Source of the DNA: Nostoc sp. T09
Lineage (GTDB): Bacteria; Cyanobacteriota; Cyanobacteriia; Cyanobacteriales; Nostocaceae
Length of the DNA: 38,648 nucleotides
NCBI RefSeq assembly: GCF_002154695.1
Contig: NZ_MTAV01000123.1
Location: 1 to 38,648 of the forward strand
Direction of reading: 5' to 3'
In this document: positions 7,370-16,800 of the stretch, in pieces
How positions within the stretch are numbered: position 1 is the stretch's first letter
Layout: the number at the start of each line of letters is the position of its first letter
The notes under the pieces: model-generated
Told to the model about the DNA's origin: nothing
The model's input: only the letters and a program-made list of their open reading frames with translations
Databases searched by the model: none
Made by a program: the position numbers and the translations under genes

Positions 7370-8980
7370 ATGAACCCTGAAGCAGTTTATCGCAGCATTC
7401 TCACACCTTTAACTTTTATTCAACGCAATGCTAAAGCCTATAGTCATAAACTTGCGATTATATATAATCAAAAATGCTTCACTTATGCTGAGTTTGCAGA
7501 ACGCATAAATTGTCTAGCCTCAGCGCTGCGTCATGCTGGACTTGAAAAAGGCGATCGCATCGCTTTTTTTTGTTTCAATACTCCCCCTATGCTAGAAGCC
7601 CATTTTGCTGTGCCTTTAGCGGGAGGTGTAATAGTATCTATTAATACTCGGTTAGCTCCCCAAGAAGTCGCTTATATTTTGAATGATTGCGGTGCTAAGT
7701 TTCTCTTTGTTGATACAGAATTAGCAAATATAATTCGACCGATTCAAAATAATCTAGAAACCGTCAAACATATAATAAATATTAGTGATGTAGAAGGATT
7801 TGAGCCTCTAGATAGTGAGGATTATGAAAGTTTTCTGCTAACTGGTAATACTACACCCTTGTCTTGGGTAATTACAGATGAAATGGAGACAATTTCTATT
7901 AATTACACTAGTGGAACTTCAGGTAAACCCAAAGGTGTGATGTACTCTCACAGAGGTGCATATATTAATTCTTTAGGAGAAATAATAGAAACAACATTAA
8001 CGCCTAACTCAATTTATCTCTGGACTTTGCCCATGTTTCACTGCAACGGTTGGTGTTTTACTTGGGCGGTAACTGCTATTGGTGGTACTCATATTTGTTT
8101 GCGGAAATTTAACCCTGGTAATGTTTGGAAGTTAATTCAACAAGAGGAAGTAACTCATTTAAATGCTGCACCTGTAATTTTAATTTCCCTTGTGAACCAT
8201 CCAGACTGTCCGCAATTATTAGAGAAACCTCTAACTATCACTACAGCCGGCGCGCCACCTTCGCCAACATTGATTGCAAAAATTACCGAAATTGGCGCAA
8301 AAATTATTCACGTTTATGGTTTAACGGAAGTTTATGGTCCTTATACAGTTTGCGAATATCAATCAGATTGGGACAATTTAATAATTGAAGAAAAAGCAAA
8401 ACTCATGGCACGTCAAGGCGTACCTTATATAAGTGCAGATGGTTTGCGAGTTGTAGATCAAAATATGAATGATGTCCCGCCTGATGGGCGAACAATGGGG
8501 GAGGTGGTGATGCAAGGCAATATGGTGATGACAGGCTATTATAATGACCCGGAAGTAACCGAAAGGGTATTTAGAGGAGGATGGTTTCATAGCGGCGATT
8601 TAGCAGTGATGCACCCCGATGGTTATATTGAAGTACGCGATCGCATGAAAGATATCATCATTACTAGTGGGTAAAATGTCTCTAGTATTGAAGTTGAACA
8701 ATGTCTTTACCGCCATGAAGCCGTGTTAGAGTGTGCTGTTATTGCCATACCTCATGCCAAGCGCGGTGAAGTACCCAAAGCGTTTGTTACTCTTAAAGAG
8801 GGAGCGCAAGTTACAGAACAAGAATTAATCCAATTTTGCCGTTATCAAATTGCTGCTTTTAAATGTCCTACTACTATTGAATTTACTACTTTGCCCAAAA
8901 CCAGCACTGGCAAAATTCAAAAGTATCTATTACGAGAAAAAGAATGGGTAGGTTATGAAAAGAGAATTTATGGTGGTTAG
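7370..8980 (+). pseudogene. Acyl-CoA synthetase (AMP-binding), interrupted by one in-frame stop
   Basis: The frame encodes an ANL-superfamily fatty acyl-CoA ligase of 536 codons, the normal length. The adenylate-binding P-loop is present (TSGTSGKPKGVMYSHRG), as are the A5-like HVYGLTEVYGP and the A7/A8 region SGDLAVMHPDGYIEVRDRMK. At 8672-8674 a TAA stands where the conserved Glu of the SGGEN(I/V)SSIE motif should be; the frame then resumes unchanged with NVSSIEVEQCLYRHEAVLEC and the C-terminal lid through the catalytic lysine in PKTSTGKIQKY (stop 8978-8980). So a single nonsense change splits a 434-residue N-terminal part from the lid. It may be a recent pseudogene, a read-through gene or a base-call error; the rest shows no decay. 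Confidence 0.85.
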
Positions 8981-9100
8981 TTAAAAAATATGAAATATTG
9001 ATCGGCTAAAACTCAAGTATCGAGTGTTAAAAGCTATCCAAATAGAAAGCAAGAAGTTTGCTTTGAGAATAATTGTAACAATTACAGACGATACTAGATT

Positions 9101-9334
9101 TGATCATATTTACACTAGGTTAAACAACCTTACAGAAGATGTGACCAATCTGAAGATCCAACCTGGAACATAGGTACATCACAAGTAGCAATAGCCCGGA
9201 CAATAACCTTAGCTACTGGACTGGCTTCGGACATGCGCGAAGTCAAAGCCGATATCAGACAAATCAAGGGTGATATCAGGGATTTAAAAGCAGGTTTAGA
9301 AGAAGTATTGAGGATACTTAGGGAGAGATCCTGA
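9101..9334 (+). pseudogene. Remnant of a small coiled-coil protein
   Basis: One frame reads DHIYTRLNNLTEDVTNLK and stops at TAG 9171-9173. A different frame then reads TSQVAIARTITLATGL and continues as a 33-codon end piece from ATG 9233 (MREVKADIRQIKGDIRDLKA...ILRERS, stop 9332-9334). The two together look like one small cyanobacterial protein with heptad coiled-coil character that has been frameshifted. The alternative is that only the short end piece is translated. The rest of the 8981-9465 gap holds no other gene that I can see. Confidence 0.45.
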
Positions 9335-9411
9335 ATCCTAATACTACTATCTTTTCGCGCTAAGGTGATTAGTAAAAGTTGTCAAATTAAAATGAGTGAC
9401 CATAAAAATAA

Positions 9412-9432
9412 AGGTGGACAAATAGCCCACCT
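9412..9432 (-). terminator. Intrinsic terminator of the aldolase gene
   Basis: AGGTGG (9412-9417) and CCACCT (9427-9432) form a 6-bp stem with a 9-base loop. Read on the minus strand the stem is followed by TTTATTTTTATGG, a T-rich tail, 34 bp after the aldolase stop. Confidence 0.65.
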
Positions 9433-9465
9433 GGTTATTTAATTTTTCTTTCTATTTTCTAAGCA

Positions 9466-10548
9466 TCAAGCTATCGTCACGTCTGGTGATAGATAAACAT
9501 CTTGAATGGCGTGAAACAGTTTCACTCCTTCCTCAAACGGACGTTGGAATGCTTTACGCCCAGAAATTAATCCTGTACCACCAGCACGTTTGTTAATTAC
9601 AGCAGTGCGAACCGCTTCTGCAAAATCATTTTTACCAGAAGCCCCACCAGAATTAATTAACCCCGCACGTCCACAGTAGCAATTCAGTACTTGGTAACGA
9701 GTTAAGTCAATTGGGTGGTCGGTTGTCAAATCTGTGTAAATTCGCTCGTTGGTTTTACCATAAGATTCACCAGTTGCTTTCGCTACAGCGCCGTAACCAT
9801 GATTATTTTCTGGTAACTTCTGTTTAATAATGTCGGCTTCAATTGTTACACCTAAATGATTTGCTTGTCCGGTCAGGTCAGCAGCAACATGATAGTCTTT
9901 ATCTTGTTTAAAAGCGTTGTTACGCAGATAGCACCAGAGGATAGTTACCATGCCCAGTTCATGAGCATATTTAAAAGCTTGGCTAATTTCCTGAATTTGT
10001 CTAGTGGACTGTTCTGAACCAAAATAAATCGTTGCGCCTACTGCTGCTGCACCCAAATTCCAAGCTTGTTCTACATCGGCAAACAATACTTGATCAAATT
10101 GATTGGGGAAAGTCAACAGTTCGTTATGATTTATTTTGACTATAAAGGGGATTTTATGAGCATATTTGCGCGAAACGCTGCCTAAAACTCCCAAAGTCGT
10201 AGCAACAGCATTGCAACCTCCAGCTATTGCCAACCGCACAATATTTTCTGGATCAAAATAAATCGGATTGGGTGCAAACGATGCTCCAGCTGAATGCTCA
10301 ATACCTTGGTCTACCGGGAGAATGGAGAGATAACCAGTATATGCCAGACGACCAGTAGAATATAGTTGCTGGAGATTACGCAATACTTGAGGATTGCGAT
10401 CGCTGTTTATCCAAACTCGATCTATAAAGTCTGGACTTGGTAAATGTAGTAAATCTTGAGAAACTTTTGCTTTGTATGTGAGCAGGTCTTCTGCTTCATT
10501 ACCTAAGAAAGATTCGATAGAACTACCTGCTAAGAGGGTTGCAGTCAT
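9466..10548 (-). CDS. fda: Class I fructose-bisphosphate aldolase (DhnA type)
   Basis: Cytoplasmic Schiff-base aldolase that interconverts fructose 1,6-bisphosphate with dihydroxyacetone phosphate and glyceraldehyde 3-phosphate, in glycolysis and in the Calvin cycle of cyanobacteria. The 360 residues align by eye along their length with E. coli DhnA/Fba[59 protein letters not shown] and [20 protein letters not shown]. The ADIIKQK segment (238-244) is the region that holds the Schiff-base lysine, most likely Lys242. It is a single gene with its own terminator. Most cyanobacteria also have a class II enzyme as the main aldolase; which one dominates here cannot be told. Confidence 0.93.
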   Translation of the reverse strand: MTATLLAGSSIESFLGNEAEDLLTYKAKVSQDLLHLPSPDFIDRVWINSDRNPQVLRNLQQLYSTGRLAYTGYLSILPVDQGIEHSAGASFAPNPIYFDPENIVRLAIAGGCNAVATTLGVLGSVSRKYAHKIPFIVKINHNELLTFPNQFDQVLFADVEQAWNLGAAAVGATIYFGSEQSTRQIQEISQAFKYAHELGMVTILWCYLRNNAFKQDKDYHVAADLTGQANHLGVTIEADIIKQKLPENNHGYGAVAKATGESYGKTNERIYTDLTTDHPIDLTRYQVLNCYCGRAGLINSGGASGKNDFAEAVRTAVINKRAGGTGLISGRKAFQRPFEEGVKLFHAIQDVYLSPDVTIA

Positions 10549-11293
10549 AGTTTTTTCCTCAAAAATTGAGTAAATGACCTTGCTTTTAAGATAATACTCT
10601 TACTATTTATAACTTACTAATAATTGCAGTCGAGATTCTGCACAAATCTTATTTGACTTGTGAACAATACTTTTATTAACCCAAATGTAGAGGTTCGGAG
10701 ATTTTTCTAATAGGGAAGCAGCCAAAAATCGCAAAGTAAGAAAAGTAGATATAATATCTCTAAGTTTAATTAAAATAAAGAATTTTTTTTTAAGCAATAT
10801 ATCTTTAGGTAGAAATTACAATTAACAGAGGTTTACGAGAAATATTTTTAATGATTAATTTAGATTCAAGAAAAACCTAGACGCGATCGCTAAACTTAAA
10901 CAGCAAGGTCAACAAGGCCTGGTGCTAATTGCCGATGATTTTGACTGCATAGATAGTCTGAGGCGTGGTAAACACGCCTGAAAACCTCTCTGTATCTACC
11001 TAAAGCGTTAACGAAGACTAGTAAAGTCTTTCAGTTCACAACCAGTAAAAAGATTTATCTTTCAGTAAATGTGGTGGCGAATGGGCAGGATAGCTACGGT
11101 TTAAACGTTGCTAAACTAATTCAAATTTTTGCTCAGGTGTGAGTTTTCGCTATTCATATATATTTTTTTAAACTCTGAAGTGCTGACTACAAAGTTAATT
11201 AATATTTGCCTTTGTCGTCTAATTAAGTAACTTAAATATGCAAGCCCTACGAGTGGTAAAATATTGGAGTAGCTGCTTGACTCCTTTTTATCG
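10549..11293. other. Long gene-poor spacer with one gene fragment
   Basis: This 745-bp spacer separates the divergent aldolase and 11294 genes. The part near 10549-10800 is AT-rich leader. At 10859-10981 a stop-bounded frame without a start codon reads FRFKKNLDAIAKLKQQGQQG and ends ADDFDCIDSLRRGKHA; I do not recognise it and take it as the 3' remnant of a lost gene. A hairpin AGGCGTG/CACGCCT (10961-10979) overlaps its end but has no T-tract. Nothing else is evident. Confidence 0.45.
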
Positions 11294-11758
11294 ATGAATA
11301 AACCATTGGACGAAGCGCTTTCGGTTGAAATTTCTCAACGCATCAAAAGCAAGGCAAAAAAAACCTTTGATAATGCTTATAGAGCAGCATTGGCGACTGA
11401 GGGAGCAAAGTATGTCCAGGGATTTTTAGTTTTTCCTGGGAAGCCATACCAACCAATTGAACACGGTTGGATTGAACTAGGGGACTCTATTGTCGATCCC
11501 ACCCTACCTTATCTGCAAAAAAATTCCCAGCAGCTTTATTATTTTCCGGCAGAAAGCTTCACTGTTAAGCAGCTAAAAGCAATCATCGAAGAATCGCAAG
11601 AAGATTATCCCGAAGATGATCCTCTACCAATTTATGGCGACCCACCTTATGAGTATTACGGTGATGTAATGTTGGGTGGTCAAAATTACTTGGATGCATA
11701 TCAAGCCGCAGAGGCTAAATCTAAAGAAATCAATCAACCAAACTTTGAGAATAATTAA
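11294..11758 (+). CDS. Hypothetical protein, 154 residues
   Basis: An acidic soluble protein with no signal peptide or membrane segment. The N-terminal third is helical and rich in Lys and Ala (EISQRIKSKAKKTFDNAYRA). The middle has YVQGFLVFPGKPYQPIEHGW followed by IELGDSIVDPTLPY. An H-W-x-E(x)n-DPT arrangement occurs in several small bacterial families of unknown function that recall papain-like folds, but the catalytic cysteine is not apparent, so I do not assign a function. The C-terminal part is rich in Asp, Glu, Pro and Tyr (EDYPEDDPLPIYGDPPYEYY). It stands alone, 14 bp after the TGAC-rich leader with no strong ribosome-binding site. Codon use looks like that of its neighbours. Confidence 0.65.
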   Translation: MNKPLDEALSVEISQRIKSKAKKTFDNAYRAALATEGAKYVQGFLVFPGKPYQPIEHGWIELGDSIVDPTLPYLQKNSQQLYYFPAESFTVKQLKAIIEESQEDYPEDDPLPIYGDPPYEYYGDVMLGGQNYLDAYQAAEAKSKEINQPNFENN

Positions 11759-11874
11759 CTAATTCTTCTTTCTCAAATCATTTCTCAATTTTTTAGAGCA
11801 AATTTAATTAATATAAACTAGGCAGTTGGGGAACAAAATTGTTGTGCTTCTACTGAATATGTGGATTGACTTGT

Positions 11875-12270
11875 TTAATACGATTTACCATCGCTACCAA
11901 AGTATTCTCGATAGGCACAAATTTTGTCTCCACGCACATCAAAAGAGACCGCTACTCGATTTTTATAAGGTTGTCCTAGTAATAGTCCCTCATCTCGAAA
12001 CTCAAACACAACAGTCGTGTCATTACTGGTAACACGGTCTAGGGAAGTCAACTTTATACCAGGATTAAAAGATGCATTAACATACTGAAAAAACTCTTTA
12101 GCTCGTTCTTTTCCCTCATTCATACCGTGAAATTTACCCATTGGAAACCAAAAGGTAAAATCTTCTGTAAGTATATCTAGAAACTCTTGCCATTCGCCTG
12201 TTGCTAGACCATGTGTAAAATGCTCAAATGCCTGCTGGGCAACTTTCAAAGTATTTTCTGCTTGGCTCAT
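11875..12270 (-). CDS. SnoaL/NTF2-like fold protein
   Basis: A 131-residue protein (ATG 12270, GGGAAAG just upstream; a TTG at 12282 would add four residues) with the pattern of the SnoaL-like NTF2 superfamily: helical start (TLKVAQQAFEHFTHGLATGE), then LDILTEDFTFWFPMGKFHGM, and the strand-rich end VSFDVRGDKICAYREYFGS. Members are small cone-shaped proteins that are enzymes, ligand binders or of unknown role; sequence alone does not say which. It is followed on the same strand, upstream, by the 12324-12704 gene (gap 53 bp), so the two may form a short operon. Confidence 0.75.
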   Translation of the reverse strand: MSQAENTLKVAQQAFEHFTHGLATGEWQEFLDILTEDFTFWFPMGKFHGMNEGKERAKEFFQYVNASFNPGIKLTSLDRVTSNDTTVVFEFRDEGLLLGQPYKNRVAVSFDVRGDKICAYREYFGSDGKSY

Positions 12271-12323
12271 TATCTTTCCCAATCACAACTGATGTTCAGT
12301 AGACTTGTGCGAGAACGCAAAAT

Positions 12324-12704
12324 TTATTCTAAGACAGGCGATCGCTCGATCACAAACCATTCATGGTATAAAATAGCCAAAAAGAAATTTTCTTCTACAA
12401 CGCGATCGCAAACTGCTATAAAGCCAGAAAAAAAAGGATCATCATCAAAAGTTGTGTCTTTGAGAAATAGAGTTAAAGACTTGCCATCAATACTAAAAAT
12501 TGCACGGAGAATTGTAATATTAGCGTGATGAGACTTTTCTACAGGTAAAAGCACAGGCTTTCCTTCAACCATAATAAACTCTGGCTCAGAGCATCGCAGA
12601 ACCATAGCCCAATCTTCTGGACCTTCGTGTTTTTCGATGGTTCTATCCCATCGCACAGACTTAATTTTCTCTAACGTTCCCTGGGATAATTCCACCAGTT
12701 TCAT
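12324..12704 (-). CDS. Hypothetical protein, 126 residues
   Basis: A soluble protein that starts MKLVELSQGTLEKIKSVRWD and has no recognised domain. It alternates short strands and loops (ILRAIFSIDGKSLTLFLKDT, FSGFIAVCDRVVEENFFLAI), compatible with a small beta-rich fold. No signal peptide or membrane segment. It ends 53 bp before the SnoaL-like gene on the same strand and may be cotranscribed with it. I regard it as a real conserved-type gene by its codon use and sharp frame, but I cannot name a function. Confidence 0.6.
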   Translation of the reverse strand: MKLVELSQGTLEKIKSVRWDRTIEKHEGPEDWAMVLRCSEPEFIMVEGKPVLLPVEKSHHANITILRAIFSIDGKSLTLFLKDTTFDDDPFFSGFIAVCDRVVEENFFLAILYHEWFVIERSPVLE

Positions 12705-13262
12705 TTTTAGTTAAGGTTGGTCAGTAAGTATAAAAGCGTATTTTATAGTGTAAACCAAACCTAATACTAGTACCGCTGCGCGGAATTCGTAATTCGTAAT
12801 TACCTTTTCGCAAGGGTTTCAGACATTTTCAATGGGTGGTTTATTTACGCCGTACTGTACTAGGCTCTAATAAACTTAGTGGAATATTGAAAGATTAATT
12901 AACATTTATACACTTTAACTTTCAGGTGCTTCAAATAGGCAGTAGGGAAGCAGAGAATAATAGTTTGCACCTGTAATTTGTGGAATTGGTATTAAACAAG
13001 ATTTGAGAAGTCTCATTAAATAAATTCCTTGGTGACTAAAAACCGCCGTTTATTTTGCACACATACCAATCCCACAAAATAAGGCTTTGAAAAGCCAGCT
13101 TTTCTAATACTTCACTCCGAGAGCGGTTATAAGGAAGGTGTTGACCTTAATAAACTCAAAGCCAATTTAAATTGTATAGTAGCGAATTACATTCGCTCCA
13201 TACTTTCACACTATCCCCTGATTCCCGTACTTAATGCCTAATTTCACAATAAATGTTAAATT
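12705..13262. other. Gene-poor spacer
   Basis: This 558-bp stretch holds short repeats and small hairpins such as GGCTTTGAAAAGCC near 13083-13096 and GCGAATTACATTCGC near 13182-13196. I see no coding frame worth reporting, and no RNA gene that I recognise. Confidence 0.45.
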
Positions 13263-13397
13263 TCATCCCATAGCTCGCTTTAGCGAACCATCAGCATATA
13301 GCTCTAATGGTACTAACTGAATTTTGCCATTAACTTTAACTTGAGAGTAAACTACTTTCACTAAGGGAGCATTATTTTGGTTGTAACGTACAGACAT
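13263..13397 (-). CDS. Small ORF, 44 residues, unknown
   Basis: An ATG-started minus-strand frame encodes 44 residues beginning MSVRYNQNNAPLVKVVYSQV and ending LYADGSLKRAMG. GAGAGGG lies 9 bp upstream of the ATG, a good ribosome-binding site, which supports translation. The product is basic, without cysteines or a membrane segment, and looks like a single beta-strand-rich unit. It lies in an otherwise gene-free 1.2-kb spacer. I do not recognise the family. A remnant of a longer gene is possible, but the intact start signal argues against that. Confidence 0.5.
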   Translation of the reverse strand: MSVRYNQNNAPLVKVVYSQVKVNGKIQLVPLELYADGSLKRAMG

Positions 13398-13888
13398 AAT
13401 TACTTACCCTCTCTATAAATTTTTGATGTTAAGAGGTTTTCTTACTCATAATCTACTCAATTTTTTCTTGAGTAGGTTTGCTTCTTTTGAATGATTATTT
13501 ATCCTACTTTAGAATTATTGAAAAGATTTTAAAGTTAGATGTTCCCAGACCTGTTAAGGATAAAGATTACAACAAATTTTAATCTCGGATATTAAGTAGA
13601 AAGACGTAAATAAATGTAGTCTCGATAAAGACATATGAGCTTGGCTCAAACTCTCTTCTGTCTTCTCCTCCTACCTTCTTGATCCTCACGATAAATATTT
13701 ACGCCAATCTGCTTAGTTGATTAACAATTTTGCAACCAGGAGACTAGGAACGAGAGATAATAATAAACTTATACCGCCCTCAGCTGTAATAGCATTGCCG
13801 ATAACAGAACAAGTTCTAGCTTGCTAGGTCTACATCTTTAACTTCATAGCTACAGAGTCAATTTCCGCAAGTTGCAGCAAATAACATC
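13398..13888. other. Spacer between the small ORF and the GH15-like gene
   Basis: The region separates two divergent genes and should contain both promoters. It holds one clear hairpin, CTACTCAA (13453-13460) with TTGAGTAG (13468-13475), 55 bp upstream of the small ORF, and a pyrimidine heptad run near 13655-13680. No gene is visible. Confidence 0.45.
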
Positions 13889-16800
13889 ATGGACACTACC
13901 AAATTGTATGCTCGCCTGGAGAATTACTATCAGCAAATCAAGACAATTATTCTCAGCCGTCAGAATCCGATTACTGGTTTGTTACCTGCGAGTACGGCTA
14001 TAACAGCCCACGGCGATTATACAGATGCTTGGGTAAGAGACAACGTTTATAGCATTTTGGCAGTTTGGGGTTTAGCAATTGCATATCGCAAGATTGATGA
14101 AAACAAAGGATACACCTATGAATTAGAACATAGCACGATCAAGCTGATGCGTGGATTGCTGTTTGCAATGATGCGACAGGCTAATAAAGTGGAACGATTT
14201 AAACATACTCAGTCACCATTAGATGGTTTACATGCCAAATACAACACTGCTACTGGTGATATTGTCGTAGGTGATGATGAATGGGGACATTTACAACTAG
14301 ATGCCACATCTATATTTTTGTTGATTTTGGCTCAAATGACCGCCTCCGGCTTGCAAATAATTTATACCATTGATGAAGTAAATTTTGTTCAAAATCTGGT
14401 TTACTACATTGGACGAGCTTATCGCACACCAGATTATGGCATTTGGGAACGTGGTAACAAAATTAATCGCGGTAATGCTGAGTTAAATGCTAGCTCTGTA
14501 GGTATGGCGAAAGCTGCTTTGGAAGCTATCAATGGGCTAGATTTATTTGGTGTGCGTGGAAGTCAAGCATCGGTAATTCATGTTTTACCCGATGAAATTG
14601 CCCGCGCTCGCATTACATTAGAATCTCTATTACCGAGAGAATCTGGTTCAAAAGAAATTGATGCAGCATTACTGAGTATTATTAGTTTTCCCGCATTTGC
14701 AGTAGAAGACAAGAAGCTTCGCGAATCTCCTTCGGAGACGCTTCGCGATCGCACTTTTAACGATATTATTAGCAAACTCCAAGGCAAATATGGCTGCAAA
14801 CGCTTCCTCCGGGACGGACACCAAACTGTATTAGAAGATACTCAACGTTTACACTACGAACCTTGGGAACTTAAACAATTTGAGCATATTGAGTGTGAAT
14901 GGCCTTTATTTTTCACTTATTTATTACTCGATGGTTTGTTCCAGGATCGTAAAGAACAAGCTAAACATTACCAAGAAATTTTAGAATCATTACTCGTAGA
15001 ACGCGATGGATTGTATTTATTACCAGAACTTTATTATGTTGCCGAGCAAAATATAGAAGCGGAAAAATTAGCGCCTCAAAGTCAACCTCGGTTACCTAAT
15101 GAAAATGTACCCCTAGTGTGGGCGCAAAGTTTATATTTTCTCGGACAAATGCTAAGTGAAGGGCTATTGGCAGTTGGCGATATTGACCCTTTGGGAAGAC
15201 ATCTGTGTATAGGTAAAAACAGAGAATCTCTAGTACAAATTGCCTTGCTAGCTGAGGATGAAGACTTACAAGAAAAACTAGAAGTTCACGGTATTGAAAC
15301 GCAAACACCCAAGCAATTAGAACCGATTCAAGTTAGAAAAGCTGGGGATCTCTCGGCTATTTATACCCAAATTGGACGCAACGATAAACTAGGTCTAACT
15401 GGGCGACCCGTGCGGCGGTTGCGGAGTTTGACTACATCCCGCATTTTTCGGATTCACGACCAGACAGTTGTATTCTTACCATCTTTTTTAGATGCCCAGC
15501 AATTTTACTTAACCCTTGATTATCATTTCTTGCTGGATCAAATTAGAAGTGAACTTGCTTATATTCAAAAGTATTGGAGTGATTTGGGACGTCCTACCTT
15601 AACTTTAATGTTGACCCATACCATGTTAGACATCGGTTCTGAGGCATTATTAGAATTAATGCAAGAGCTGAAAGATGGTGTTTGTAATGGTGTCCGGGTA
15701 AAGTTAGGACGATTAAATCAGCTGATGCTGACAGCCGGAATTCAAAGAATTGATTTTCTGCAAGATGAAGAATTTTCGCTACCAGCCGTCAAAAATGCTG
15801 CACTACATTGCTATTATTTGGCATATCATCCAGGGAAAAACGGACTATTAGAGCATACCCAAGAATTTCAAATGGAATCTGAAACTAACTTGGGATTATT
15901 GCTATCGTCTTTACGTGCATCAGAAAATATTTACGAGCAAATTGAGTTATTGCAGACTTTGACTCGCTTGCAAGGATTAGAGTTTGATACAGGGTTTGGT
16001 GGACCTAACTCTGCTGTAACAGTAGACTATTTACTCAATGAAGTATATACCAAAGCCGGGGATTTAGGCCTTTGGGCAATAGTACGCCGTGCAGCTGGGT
16101 TGCGACAGATGGTAGATATTAGCTTGTCAGATGTTGTCACAAGTATTGTAGTACGGGGTAAGCAAATTTCTGTGGGCAAAGCTTACAGTGAAGAGTCACT
16201 AATTGCAGTGCCAATGTCCCACAATGAAATTGCCGAAAAAATTAATCATTTTTGTCGTGAAGATATCCGCGATCGCGTCCTCACTCAAGAAATTATCATC
16301 TATCTAGGTGTCTTAATCAGATCGGAACCCGAACTATTTCAAGGACTACTGACACTGAAAGTCGGCTATCTCATCCTGCTCATTACCAGCAAACTAGCAA
16401 CAGAATTACGGGTAACTCAAGATGAAGCTTACGAGTATGTAATGCAACTTTCACCCTTTGAAGTCAAAACACGCTTGCAAAATGTCTTAACCGAATATGC
16501 AGGTATGAGTAACCTTTTGCGCCAGCAAGAATCACTTCATGTCAAACAAAAAGAAAGTGACATTGATTGGGTAGTAGCACCACCAATTGAAGCCGAAAGC
16601 GAAGTTCCCGCAGGCGGTTGGCGACGGTTCCGCCAAGCAGGAGGAGCAACAGGACGCGTACCAAAAGACTTTTTTCAACAAGTTTGGCAATTAATGAAAC
16701 ATTGCAAAGGCTTAGTGATTGGCGATAAGTTAGAACGCCGCAATCGCTTGGATAGTGAATTGATGTTGTCAGAGATGACACCAGGCGAAAGAAATTTTGC

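Noticed and set aside
10603-10797. A minus-strand ORF of 64 codons upstream of the aldolase
   Set aside because: It starts with a run of lysine and phenylalanine codons from AT-rich leader DNA, has no ribosome-binding site and no domain.
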